This document shows, piece after piece, positions 1 through 6,626 of a stretch of DNA of 6,626 nt (its first letter is position 1; each line of letters opens with the position of its first letter). Location: assembly GCA_030591405.1 (NCBI GenBank), contig JAUVBC010000127.1:1-6626 (forward strand), given 5' to 3'. This DNA comes from Candidatus Zixiibacteriota bacterium. GTDB taxonomy: Bacteria; Zixibacteria; MSB-5A5; GN15; PGXB01. The position numbers and the translations under genes were made by a program. The notes below the pieces were generated by a model, which was given only the letters and a program-made list of their open reading frames with translations, ran no database searches and was not told the DNA's origin.

Positions 1-471
1 CTTTTCATATAGCAGAAACCCTCTTTCACTGTTAATTTCAATTGTGTCTATATTATTTTTATCAAGATATTCCTGCATCATATCCTGATAAATACCGGTC
101 GGGATTCTCCTGACGAATTTATCAAGAAACAACGATAGTTGCTTTATCGACATATCCGATCCAAACAAAATACTTTTAACATCAAGCAGTTGCATATATT
201 CAATTATCTGGTCTGAAAAAACCGATGGCCTAAGTTCTATATTAAGTACAAACAGATGTCCCGATTCAACATGAATATTTACATATTTCTTAAATCTAAA
301 CAGTTTTTCCATTTGAAAAAACAGACGTCCGATTGCTTTCCCTGACAGCGGATGAGAATAAGAATATACCGATACCTTTTTGGAGGCGACAAAAAATTCT
401 CTAACAATTTCCAACGCCAGTTCGCTAAGATTTGTATTTAAATCTTTTTCGGAAAAATCAAAACTGTGCAT
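1..471 (-). CDS. Partial gene, 3' end cut by window: hypothetical protein with an N-terminal helper region like that of HD- or HEAT-type proteins
   Basis: The frame runs open from ATG at 471 to the left edge, giving 157 codons without a stop; the rest of the gene is outside the window. The translation starts MHSFDFSEKDLNTNLSE. It has no signal peptide or membrane segment, so it is probably cytoplasmic. Visible signatures are VSVYSYSHPLSGKAIGRLFF (about 34-53), alternating strands and helices such as YVNIHVESGHLFVLN (about 63-77), SILFGSDMSIKQLSLFLDKF (about 100-119), and IDTIEIN (about 141-147). The pattern of a 'VYxxxHP' helix, a short beta-hairpin, then 'I.F...(I/L)S..EL..FL' resembles the N-terminal region that precedes HD, GAF or HEAT-repeat modules in some bacterial signalling proteins. 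This is recalled by pattern and was not searched. No catalytic motif is visible in the part present. The gene starts one base after the BamB-like gene's stop, so it is probably in the same operon. Confidence 0.8.
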   Translation of the reverse strand, partial: MHSFDFSEKDLNTNLSELALEIVREFFVASKKVSVYSYSHPLSGKAIGRLFFQMEKLFRFKKYVNIHVESGHLFVLNIELRPSVFSDQIIEYMQLLDVKSILFGSDMSIKQLSLFLDKFVRRIPTGIYQDMMQEYLDKNNIDTIEINSERGFLLYEK

Positions 472-472
472 A

Positions 473-1603
473 TTAATCTCCAAGACAAGAGATCAGACCA
501 TTCTGAGAAATAACATAAATCGATTCGCCATCACTGATGGCCGGAAACCTGATTTCATGATCATTTTTCCACTTGGAATTGAGCAGACCGCTTTTCTTGT
601 CAACACAGTACAGATGTTTATCAAGTGATGCAAAAATAAGATATTTACCAACTGTTATCGGTGACGACAAAATTACCCCATCGGCCTGAAAAGCCCAAAG
701 AGTTCGCCCATCATTTTTATCCAAAGCTCGAAGCAGGCCGCCATTGTCACCGACAAAGACCATATTTTCATCGGTTGCCGGCGAGGTCCAGATCGGCCAT
801 TCAAACGATCGCTCCCAGATAATCTCTCCCGTTTTTTTATCAAGCGCGGAAAATGTCCCGGCCACCCCTGAGATAAAAATCATCTCATCAATAGCGACTT
901 TGGAAACCAACGGCTGCTTTAGATCAACATTAATAATCATTTTTCCTGTTATCTCTTCAAAACCAATCAATCTCCCGTTTTCAAACGGGAAGTAAACTAT
1001 TCCCTCATCAAAGCTGGGTCCGGCCAGTGATTTGGCGCCAACCGAGTCCTGCCAAATAATTTCGCCGCTTATTCTATCCCGGCATTCAACCGATCCAAAA
1101 TCAGAAGCGAGATAGATACGGTTATCTTTAATTATCGGCGCCCCGGTGACATCCTTTATCTCTGCAAACCAGAGAGTTTTGCGATTATGAAGATTAAGAC
1201 AGATAAAACGATTTTTAACCGGCCCGGCCGCAAAATAAGCGAGTGAATCAACGACCGTTAATCCGGTTTGAACATTAGCCCTGGTTTTGTATTTTCCTCG
1301 ATAACGACCAGTTTCCAGCTCAAAATAGCTTATTCGACCGGTGGTTGTGCAAGCAATGAGTTTGCCACCCCCTATCGACAATGGGCCGATAGGATTGCCG
1401 TAAACCTTACGGCTCCATTTTAGATTCAAATCACCGGAAAAAGTTGAAATCTTCTCTTTATTTGAAGTTCCATCATAGCCCCCACTGTAAGGCCAGACAG
1501 AAGGTTGATATTCGATATCTCTTTCCAGTCGGAATTTTTTCCCACAGCCTGATATCAAAATTGACAGGGCCAGTAAAATTATTATTGTTCTTCCGGTTTT
1601 CAT
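473..1603 (-). CDS. BamB-like PQQ-repeat beta-propeller lipoprotein
   Basis: The protein is 376 residues from the ATG at 1603. It begins MKTGR, followed by a hydrophobic stretch and the lipobox ISGC with acylated C20. Glycine rather than aspartate follows the cysteine, which suggests the outer membrane. The rest is about seven to eight blades of PQQ/BamB type spaced near 40 residues. Examples are GSVECRDRISGEIIWQ (170), GTFSALDKKTGEIIWER (249) and GLLRALDKNDGRTLWAF (289), and the C-terminal NGLISCLGD probably closes the ring. Length and fold match BamB, the scaffold lipoprotein of the outer-membrane barrel assembly machine. However, PQQ-like propellers serve many roles, so orthology is not claimed. 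The start at 1603 overlaps the upstream stop as TAATG and has GGA seven bases before it. An in-frame ATG at 1615 would add four residues but lacks a ribosome site. Tight coupling to the protease-barrel gene suggests that the two products work together. Confidence 0.88.
   Translation of the reverse strand: MKTGRTIIILLALSILISGCGKKFRLERDIEYQPSVWPYSGGYDGTSNKEKISTFSGDLNLKWSRKVYGNPIGPLSIGGGKLIACTTTGRISYFELETGRYRGKYKTRANVQTGLTVVDSLAYFAAGPVKNRFICLNLHNRKTLWFAEIKDVTGAPIIKDNRIYLASDFGSVECRDRISGEIIWQDSVGAKSLAGPSFDEGIVYFPFENGRLIGFEEITGKMIINVDLKQPLVSKVAIDEMIFISGVAGTFSALDKKTGEIIWERSFEWPIWTSPATDENMVFVGDNGGLLRALDKNDGRTLWAFQADGVILSSPITVGKYLIFASLDKHLYCVDKKSGLLNSKWKNDHEIRFPAISDGESIYVISQNGLISCLGD
478..481 (-). promoter_or_regulatory. 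Ribosome binding site of the truncated left-edge gene
   Basis: Read on the minus strand, GGAG lies six bases before the ATG at 471, within the last codons of the lipoprotein gene. The spacing is near ideal. The site supports the start and shows that the left-edge frame is a real gene. Confidence 0.7.
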
Positions 1604-4449
1604 TAGAAATTCCATCCAAAAAAGAAATCAAAATTGGTAGTTTTACTGATTCTCTTGAAGTCGGTCCTACGCGAGAAATCAAAACGTAATAGAATCACCC
1701 GGCCCAACGAAACTCTGAAACCGGTTCCAAATGAACCGAGCAGTTCACCAAATATATTCCTTTCCGGAAAATTAAAATCATCATCGGAAAAATATCCGGC
1801 GTCAAGGAATATGGCACCCCGGATGGCTCGAAAGCCTATCGTTCCAAATGGGAAACCAATATATAGATTATCAATCAACGGGAAACGGAGTTCATTTGAT
1901 GAAAACAGTACATTCTTTATATAATTGTCACGACGGCCGTATCCGCGAAATGACCAACTGCCTCCAAAATAAATTCTCTGCGGTTCAATACCCGTTGAGC
2001 TATAGAAAAATAGACGATGCGCCACGGCCGAAAATTTACCAAGTCTGAAATACTTGCGAAGGTCAACCATTACCAGCTTATTATAAGATCGACCCTCATC
2101 AAGAGCTGCTGTTAAACCGACCGTAAAATTGTAGCGGTGTCCGTCAATTGGTCCCGAAATATCCCATAAAGAATTGTCGGAAACAAATGACAGATAGCTG
2201 GATAAAAGCGCGGCGCGGCGCTTGGTAAGAAGTCTTCCGTTTCTAAATACCGGTGCACCAAAATCGCGATCAGAATAGCGGAGATAGCTTGTCGTTTCCA
2301 ATCTGGTGAACTTTGACAGAGGATAATTTAGATAAACCAGCCCACCCGCCTGGCGCTCATAATAATAGCCATCATAGCTATTATAGTACTCATCATACAA
2401 ATGATACAGACCAACGCCCCAGTTCAAACGATGTTTTTTATTGAGATATGTCGTGGCAATATTAAAGCTCGACAGAATATCACTTTTGGTCTGAGCCGTA
2501 TTGGCCAGCAGAAAATAATAAACATTATCCCCCAGCATATCGGACAACGCAACCTGAATCCCGCCCATAGTTCCATACACAGGGTCATAAGAAATTGCCG
2601 ATTGGGCAATATCAAAAGAGTAATCTGTTTTATATTTAACCGATGATTTAATAGATTTCTGATTAAGTTTTTCAGGTTTCCAAAATGTCTGCCCGGCTGG
2701 CTTTTCTTTATCTATAGTCAATGAATTTCCCAATAGCGCCGAATAGATATGAAAACCAAAATCCTGATACCCTGAAAAAATAATGCGGTTGCTATCCGAT
2801 GTTACCTTCGGGTCGTATGCTCCGGTTAAAAGTGTCGTTATTTGACCAATCGAATTATCATTTTTGAGACAATAGATATTGTAGGCGCCATTTCTATCGG
2901 ATGAAAAATATATATCTCCATTATGAGTCTCCGGTGAACGGTCGCGCCAATTTCCAAAAGTTAGCTGAATAGGCACTTGGTCGGCAATTTGTATTTTATA
3001 TAGATTTAGGGCACCATCTTGTCCATCAGGACAACGATCTGAGACAAATAGTACAGTATCGCCGTCAGGCGTGAAGGTTGGATCAATATCATAATAAAAA
3101 TCATTTGTGATCTGAGTCAGCATTCCATTTTCCAGCGAAACCGTATAAATATCAGAGATACCAGATATTTTTGTACCGCCGAAAACTACCCGCTGATTAT
3201 CAGGAGAAAACTGAGGCGATACAATCGCAGCCATATCCGGGAATTGATATTTCGCAGTAATTTTGTCAAGATTGATATTATAAATATAAAGGACATCGGT
3301 TTCTTTTGATTTTGAGGAAAACAGAATATCGCTATTTTCGTTGGCATCGATACCACTTTGCAATAGATGAAGCGATTCAAAGCTGGTTGAGGTTCCTCCT
3401 TTTAGCAAAGTTTTCAGTTTTTTTTCTTCACCGTTTGACGACATCATATAAATGCCGGAATAACCCATCTTATTGGCTTTAAAGACAATCCAGTCTTCGG
3501 AATTTTCTCCATTTTTAAGCTGAACCGGAACCCCTTTAAGAGCATACCCTTTTTTTGTTAATTGACGGGCTTCACGTTTGGCCAGACCGGCCTCAGCTAT
3601 TTCAGGGAAATATTTTTTCTGAAGAAAATACTGCCATTTTTTTGAGATTTCTTTTATCGGTTCGCCCAAAGTTAGTTCGATGATTTTGTTAAAGGATCGT
3701 TCTTTCCACCAGTTCTCATAGATAAGGATAAGTTTCTCAGAGCCATAAGTATCATTGATAAACTGACAAATTGATTGACCCAGTTTGTACATGAAAAAAG
3801 AGCCGGAAATCTGATAAATATTCTCCAATGTATAGAGATTGCCAGAAAGCACCATATCCTTGATAATAGCATCTGCCTCACTGTCCCATTTTGTTGACCA
3901 ATATTCGGCTTGTCCCTCAATAAACCAGAGCGGCGGGCTCGCCATCCGCTGTTGCAGCGATAACGACATCACCGATTGCAATTTTGCAATTTGAAAGACA
4001 TGAACCATCTCATGACGAATCACATGCGCAAAATCATGATAGGAACCGTGGAAAGGAACGACTACACGCCCTTTTAAAAACTCGGTAAAACCGGCTACCG
4101 ATTCGGGCAACATACTCCAGGTAACATTGGTTTGAGTAAAATAATTTGGAGAGCTATAAATTATCAGTGGAATTTTTCGATATATCTCATGCTTGAATTT
4201 GGCCGCCAAAGTAGGATAAAAATCTTCGGCAATATCGGCTGCAATCTGCGCGATCTCTTCTTCCTCAATATAAAAATAAATCTGAAAATGCTCGGTTTCC
4301 ATCACCTGCCAATCAAAATTCGTATACTGAACTTTATTTTTGCCGAAATAAAACTGTGCTGTACAAATGGTCGGTACAATAAAGAACAGAGCAAAAGATA
4401 AAACAAATATTAGTTTTCGTTTAAACATATTTCTAATTAAATATAACAA
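1603..4449 (-). CDS. Secreted HExxH metallopeptidase / TolB-like propeller / D15 outer-membrane barrel protein
   Basis: This 948-residue protein has three modules. Residues 8-31 are a signal peptide (MFKRK, a hydrophobic core, then CTA before Q32) of the ordinary, non-lipoprotein kind. Residues about 45-290 are a gluzincin-type (peptidase MA-like) metallopeptidase: HEMVH at 146-150 supplies two zinc ligands and the catalytic glutamate, and WFIEGQAEY at 175-183 supplies the likely third ligand E178. Residues about 315-575 are a PD40/TolB-like propeller, with repeats such as SPQFSPDNQRVVF (411), TFTPDGDTVLFVSDR (458) and GDIYFSSDRNGAYNIY (511). Residues about 605-948 are an Omp85/D15 barrel with the FRGY motif at 834-837, the SNELRFPL strand and a terminal phenylalanine expected for BAM-dependent insertion. 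No POTRA domain fits between propeller and barrel. The protein should span the outer membrane, with the protease in the periplasm or at the surface. Its substrate is unknown. TTG at 4449 is preferred for its ribosome site; ATG at 4428 also gives a complete signal peptide. The stop overlaps the next start as TAATG. Confidence 0.92.
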   Translation of the reverse strand: MLYLIRNMFKRKLIFVLSFALFFIVPTICTAQFYFGKNKVQYTNFDWQVMETEHFQIYFYIEEEEIAQIAADIAEDFYPTLAAKFKHEIYRKIPLIIYSSPNYFTQTNVTWSMLPESVAGFTEFLKGRVVVPFHGSYHDFAHVIRHEMVHVFQIAKLQSVMSLSLQQRMASPPLWFIEGQAEYWSTKWDSEADAIIKDMVLSGNLYTLENIYQISGSFFMYKLGQSICQFINDTYGSEKLILIYENWWKERSFNKIIELTLGEPIKEISKKWQYFLQKKYFPEIAEAGLAKREARQLTKKGYALKGVPVQLKNGENSEDWIVFKANKMGYSGIYMMSSNGEEKKLKTLLKGGTSTSFESLHLLQSGIDANENSDILFSSKSKETDVLYIYNINLDKITAKYQFPDMAAIVSPQFSPDNQRVVFGGTKISGISDIYTVSLENGMLTQITNDFYYDIDPTFTPDGDTVLFVSDRCPDGQDGALNLYKIQIADQVPIQLTFGNWRDRSPETHNGDIYFSSDRNGAYNIYCLKNDNSIGQITTLLTGAYDPKVTSDSNRIIFSGYQDFGFHIYSALLGNSLTIDKEKPAGQTFWKPEKLNQKSIKSSVKYKTDYSFDIAQSAISYDPVYGTMGGIQVALSDMLGDNVYYFLLANTAQTKSDILSSFNIATTYLNKKHRLNWGVGLYHLYDEYYNSYDGYYYERQAGGLVYLNYPLSKFTRLETTSYLRYSDRDFGAPVFRNGRLLTKRRAALLSSYLSFVSDNSLWDISGPIDGHRYNFTVGLTAALDEGRSYNKLVMVDLRKYFRLGKFSAVAHRLFFYSSTGIEPQRIYFGGSWSFRGYGRRDNYIKNVLFSSNELRFPLIDNLYIGFPFGTIGFRAIRGAIFLDAGYFSDDDFNFPERNIFGELLGSFGTGFRVSLGRVILLRFDFSRRTDFKRISKTTNFDFFFGWNF

Positions 4450-4454
4450 TTAGT

Positions 4455-4459
4455 TCCTT
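4455..4459 (-). promoter_or_regulatory. Ribosome binding site supporting a TTG start
   Basis: Read on the minus strand, AAGGA lies five bases before the TTG at 4449. The alternative in-frame ATG at 4428 has no comparable purine-rich site upstream. The site therefore favours the TTG as the start of the protease-barrel gene. Confidence 0.6.
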
Positions 4460-4470
4460 ATAATCAACCA

Positions 4471-4484
4471 GCATAATATTATGC
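4471..4484. repeat. 14-base perfect palindrome GCATAATATTATGC
   Basis: The sequence reads identically on both strands. It lies 22 bases upstream of the TTG start of the protease-barrel gene, between a TATAAT-like hexamer and the ribosome binding site. Its size and position would suit an operator for a dimeric repressor, but AT-rich DNA produces such palindromes by chance. No second copy was noticed in the window. Confidence 0.45.
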
Positions 4485-4558
4485 CTTAATTATAATTTCT
4501 TTTACACCTTTTAGTTATCGGTGTGAGGGATTTAATCTAAATTCAATAATATAAATTT

Positions 4559-5551
4559 TCAATTAACAATATTTATTTTTTCCCCGCAATTGGCACATCG
4601 CCGGTTATTCAAACCGGAAATATCTGTTCTATATCCTAAACGATTTATCAAAACGGTGCCGCATTTAGGGCATAAAGTGTCTGATTTCCCCGGAAGGTTC
4701 ATATTCCCGAGATAGACATAATCAAGTTTGGCTGTGGCGATTTCATAAGCCCGAAGCATTCGTTCCGGTGATGTTGCCGGTCGCTCCATTTTATAGGTCG
4801 GGTAATAGGCTGAAAAATGGGTTGGGATCAATTTGGAAACAGATGCAATAAAATCGGTTATCTGTTCAATGTCGGAATCGGAATCATTTAATCCGGTAAT
4901 CAATAGATTGGTTATTTCAAGGTGAACGCCGGAATCATAAAAGGTCTTAATATTTTTCAAAACCGGTTCCAACTTTGCTTTGCACACTTTTTTATAAACT
5001 TTGCTGTTCATACTTTTTAGATCAATATTGGCGGCATCAATTATTGGCAATAAATCGTTAAGCGGTTTTTCATTTATATACCCGTTTGTTACCAGAACAT
5101 TTTTTAATCCAGCCTCTCTTATTAGACGACCGGCACTGGCAATATATTCAAACCAAATTAGCGGTTCGGTATAAGTATATGCAACCCCGATTGAATTCTT
5201 ATCACTCGCCAGCTTAATTAGTTCTTCGGGGGCGACATACCGCGTTCTCACTTTCCCCTGAGATATTTCCCAGTTCTGGCAATTGCTACAGCTAAAATTG
5301 CAGCCATTGGCCCCGGTGGAAAAAATAGTTGAACCGGGGTAAAAATGATATAGCGGCTTCTTTTCGATTGGATCATAACAGGCTGAAACCAATTCGCCGA
5401 AATTATCAGTGATTAGTTTTCCATTTTCGTTAAAGCGGGAACCACATATTCCAACTTTACCTTCGGTTAGCAGACATTCGGCCGGACAGAGCAGACATTT
5501 TACTTTATTCTCATTTTCGTATTTCTGAAAATATAATGCGTCTGTCTTCAT
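4559..5551 (-). CDS. amrS: AmmeMemoRadiSam system radical SAM enzyme
   Basis: This 330-residue protein has the full layout of the AmrS family. An N-terminal cysteine group (C19, C22, C26, C36) begins with CLLCPAEC. The radical SAM cluster motif C84-N-F-S-C88-S-N-C91 (CX3CX2C) follows in the context STGANGCNFSCSNCQN. YTYTEP lies at 125-130 and NIDLKS at 175-180, and FSAYYP (246-251) comes late in the barrel. A C-terminal zinc-ribbon-like pair CPKC/CANC (C294, C297, C319, C322) ends the protein. The enzyme should bind a 4Fe-4S cluster and cleave S-adenosylmethionine in the cytoplasm. Its reaction is not established to my knowledge. In many genomes it accompanies Memo-like and AMMECR1-like proteins, and neither is visible here. 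The start is ATG at 5551, which overlaps the upstream stop as ATGA and has a strong ribosome site just before it. PflA-type activating enzymes are the main alternative, but the N-terminal cysteines and the zinc-ribbon tail favour AmrS. Confidence 0.93.
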   Translation of the reverse strand: MKTDALYFQKYENENKVKCLLCPAECLLTEGKVGICGSRFNENGKLITDNFGELVSACYDPIEKKPLYHFYPGSTIFSTGANGCNFSCSNCQNWEISQGKVRTRYVAPEELIKLASDKNSIGVAYTYTEPLIWFEYIASAGRLIREAGLKNVLVTNGYINEKPLNDLLPIIDAANIDLKSMNSKVYKKVCKAKLEPVLKNIKTFYDSGVHLEITNLLITGLNDSDSDIEQITDFIASVSKLIPTHFSAYYPTYKMERPATSPERMLRAYEIATAKLDYVYLGNMNLPGKSDTLCPKCGTVLINRLGYRTDISGLNNRRCANCGEKINIVN

Positions 5552-6626
5552 AACTCCTCCCTGTCTAAATCTCCTGTTATATATTTTACGGCTTCAAAAA
5601 GATTATTCAAAACTTTTTCTGGACGAGGCGACATCGTTTTTTGAAGTAATTTTTCCTGTTTTTGACCATAGCCGGTTCTGACCAGAATAGATTTGCTCCC
5701 GACTACAAATCCAAGCTTGACATCGGCTAGTTTATCGCCAATAACAAATGATTTAAACGGATTTATATTAAACTGCTCAATAGCTTTTTCGACCATTCCT
5801 GGCGCCGGTTTCCGGCAGTTACAATCAATATTATATGGCGGCAGTTTTGCATTTTTAAGATGCGGACAATATAAAAATTGATCTATTTCCACGCCACCCT
5901 GTGCAAACAGATCATAAACACGTTGATTTATCCGGGAAACTGTTTCCTCGTCAAAATAACCGCGTGCCACTCCTGATTGATTGGAAACGACAATAATTTT
6001 ATATCCGGATTTTTTTGCTATTTTTAATGCCTCAATAGAGTTTTCTTCAGGTTCGACGTCGTCGGGATTGCTCAGGAAATTCTTCTCTTTTATTAAGGTG
6101 CCATCCCGATCGATAAAGATCGCCTTCTCTTCTTTATTTTTGACTGTTAATATTCCAGATAGTCTTTCCATAACAAAATCAACAGAAATTAGCGTAAAAC
6201 AGAACTGCTCATCCCTGAAACAAGGTTTTTTCCCATGTTTTGAGCAGGGGCGACAGTATTCATCGGTTTCAATCACAATATCCCTATGCCCTCGAGGCGA
6301 AAAACCAAGGGTCGGATGAGTCGGGCCAAAAATAGCTGCTACCGGTGATCCGACCGCCGAACCAAGATGCCCCAGGGCCGAATCATTACAAACGATTAAA
6401 TCGGCTTCCGAAAAAACAGCCGCCAGTTTGACAAGATCGGTATCAAGAAACAGGGCTTTGTTTTCGGCTGGTATTTGAGCGATGAGACTGGCAAAATCGG
6501 CATCTGACTGAGTTAACGCCAGAACTATATTACAGCCATATTCATTATGAATTTTAACCGCCAGTTCGGCGAATTTTTTCTGCGGCCACCGCTTGGTCGG
6601 GTACGACGCACCCGGAGCAATCACAA
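5548..6626 (-). CDS. GT9 heptosyltransferase (C-terminal half) fused to GmhB-like D-glycero-D-manno-heptose-1,7-bisphosphate 7-phosphatase; 5' end cut by window
   Basis: The frame is open to the right edge. The first in-frame GTG (6624) is an internal valine codon, so the true start lies outside the window. Residues below are numbered from that codon. Residues 1-160 are the nucleotide-sugar-binding half of a family 9 glycosyltransferase (WaaF/WaaC type). They show PGASYPTKRWP near the start, NDSALGHLGSAVG at 80-92, FGPTHP at 99-104, and a cysteine cluster at C124, C127, C135 and C142 that is common in this family. Residues 167-325 are a HAD phosphatase of the GmhB type. They show DRDGT (172-176, nucleophile D172 and acid D174), SNQSGVARGYF (214-224), zinc ligands C253, H255, C268 and C270 (CxH-12-CxC, as I recall it for E. 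coli GmhB), RKPAPG (271-276) and GD..AD (D297, D301). By family knowledge, the phosphatase makes heptose-1-phosphate on the way to ADP-heptose, and the transferase adds heptose to the LPS core. The fusion is read directly from one uninterrupted frame. The exact acceptor is unknown. The stop overlaps the downstream radical SAM gene by 4 bases. Confidence 0.9.
   Translation of the reverse strand, partial: VIAPGASYPTKRWPQKKFAELAVKIHNEYGCNIVLALTQSDADFASLIAQIPAENKALFLDTDLVKLAAVFSEADLIVCNDSALGHLGSAVGSPVAAIFGPTHPTLGFSPRGHRDIVIETDEYCRPCSKHGKKPCFRDEQFCFTLISVDFVMERLSGILTVKNKEEKAIFIDRDGTLIKEKNFLSNPDDVEPEENSIEALKIAKKSGYKIIVVSNQSGVARGYFDEETVSRINQRVYDLFAQGGVEIDQFLYCPHLKNAKLPPYNIDCNCRKPAPGMVEKAIEQFNINPFKSFVIGDKLADVKLGFVVGSKSILVRTGYGQKQEKLLQKTMSPRPEKVLNNLFEAVKYITGDLDREEL
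5554..5561 (-). promoter_or_regulatory. Strong Shine-Dalgarno site for the radical SAM gene
   Basis: Read on the minus strand, GGGAGGAG lies immediately before the ATG at 5551, with GGAGG four bases from the start. It sits inside the last codons of the heptosyltransferase-phosphatase gene. Together with the ATGA overlap, this supports translational coupling and fixes the start. Confidence 0.8.

Larger units (their letters stand above)
4450..4558 (-). promoter_or_regulatory. 109-base AT-rich intergenic gap, possible promoter region
   Basis: This is the only non-coding stretch of any size in the window, and it separates the AmrS gene from the three-gene outer-membrane cluster. On the minus strand it holds a TATAAT hexamer (4494-4489) and a 14-base palindrome, but no good -35 box at the expected spacing. 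A short inverted repeat (ACACC at 4504-4508, GGTGT at 4520-4524) has an 11-base loop and no following T-run on the minus strand, so I do not call a terminator. Either a weak local promoter or read-through from upstream is possible. Confidence 0.35.

Noticed and set aside
61..186. ATCAAG repeated at exact 60-base spacing (61, 121, 181)
   Set aside because: It encodes Leu-Asp at the ends of successive helices or strands, the surrounding bases differ, and it is most likely chance rather than a DNA repeat.
1601..1615. ATG at 1615 as the start of the lipoprotein
   Set aside because: It has no ribosome site at a workable distance, and the ATG at 1603 gives a standard signal peptide and the TAATG overlap.
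1634..1924. 96-codon plus-strand open frame
   Set aside because: It is antisense to the conserved barrel C-terminus and shows no family motifs; it is a shadow frame.
3672..3920. 82-codon minus-strand open frame
   Set aside because: It is an out-of-frame reading of the peptidase domain, whose main frame carries clear motifs.
4132..4401. 89-codon plus-strand open frame near the intergenic gap
   Set aside because: It is fully antisense to the signal peptide and peptidase domain and has no recognisable features.
4504..4524. Inverted repeat ACACC/GGTGT after the AmrS gene as a terminator
   Set aside because: The stem is only five solid pairs with an 11-base loop, and no T-run follows on the minus strand.
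4512..4534. Possible sigma-70 -35/-10 pair in the gap
   Set aside because: TATAAT at 4494-4489 has no TTGACA-like hexamer 16-18 bases upstream, so no promoter is called with confidence.
5981..6319. 112-codon plus-strand open frame
   Set aside because: It lies antisense to the conserved HAD phosphatase and transferase motifs, resembles no protein I know, and has low-complexity serine/phenylalanine content typical of a shadow frame.

Overview
The window is about 6.6 kb of a moderately AT-rich genome (GC roughly 40% by eye). All five recognisable genes are on the minus strand, so they are transcribed from right to left. The organism is a Gram-negative (diderm) bacterium with LPS-type outer-membrane chemistry. 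The evidence is an ADP-heptose LPS glycosyltransferase domain fused to a heptose-bisphosphate phosphatase, an Omp85/D15-type outer-membrane barrel, and a BamB-like lipoprotein. The zinc-protease/TolB-propeller/barrel architecture is something I associate with the FCB group and neighbouring candidate phyla such as Zixibacteria. That placement is a guess from protein style and was not computed.

Right part (6626 to 4559): the window opens inside a fused gene. Its N-terminal part is the C-terminal half of a GT9 heptosyltransferase and its C-terminal part is a GmhB-like HAD phosphatase. Its stop codon overlaps the start of the next gene by 4 bases (ATGA). That next gene encodes the radical SAM enzyme of the AmmeMemoRadiSam system (AmrS). 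These two genes form one transcriptional and translational unit.

Middle (4558 to 4450): a 109-base, very AT-rich gap contains a 14-base perfect palindrome and a TATAAT-like hexamer. It has no convincing terminator. It is the only place in the window where a new promoter could sit.

Left part (4449 to 1): three tightly coupled genes. The first is a 948-residue secreted protein with an HExxH metallopeptidase domain, a PD40/TolB-like propeller and a C-terminal D15 outer-membrane barrel. The second is a PQQ-repeat lipoprotein resembling BamB, joined by a TAATG stop/start overlap. The third follows after a 1-base gap with a good ribosome binding site. It is a gene truncated by the window edge, and its visible 157 residues resemble the N-terminal helper region found before HD-type or HEAT-type domains in some bacterial proteins.

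Read together, the left cluster looks like an outer-membrane module: a protease-propeller-barrel protein plus a propeller lipoprotein. This echoes the BamA/BamB partnership, with a metalloprotease and a TolB propeller where the POTRA domains would be. It is the most interesting part of the window. I see no RNA genes, CRISPR arrays, insertion sequences or plus-strand genes.
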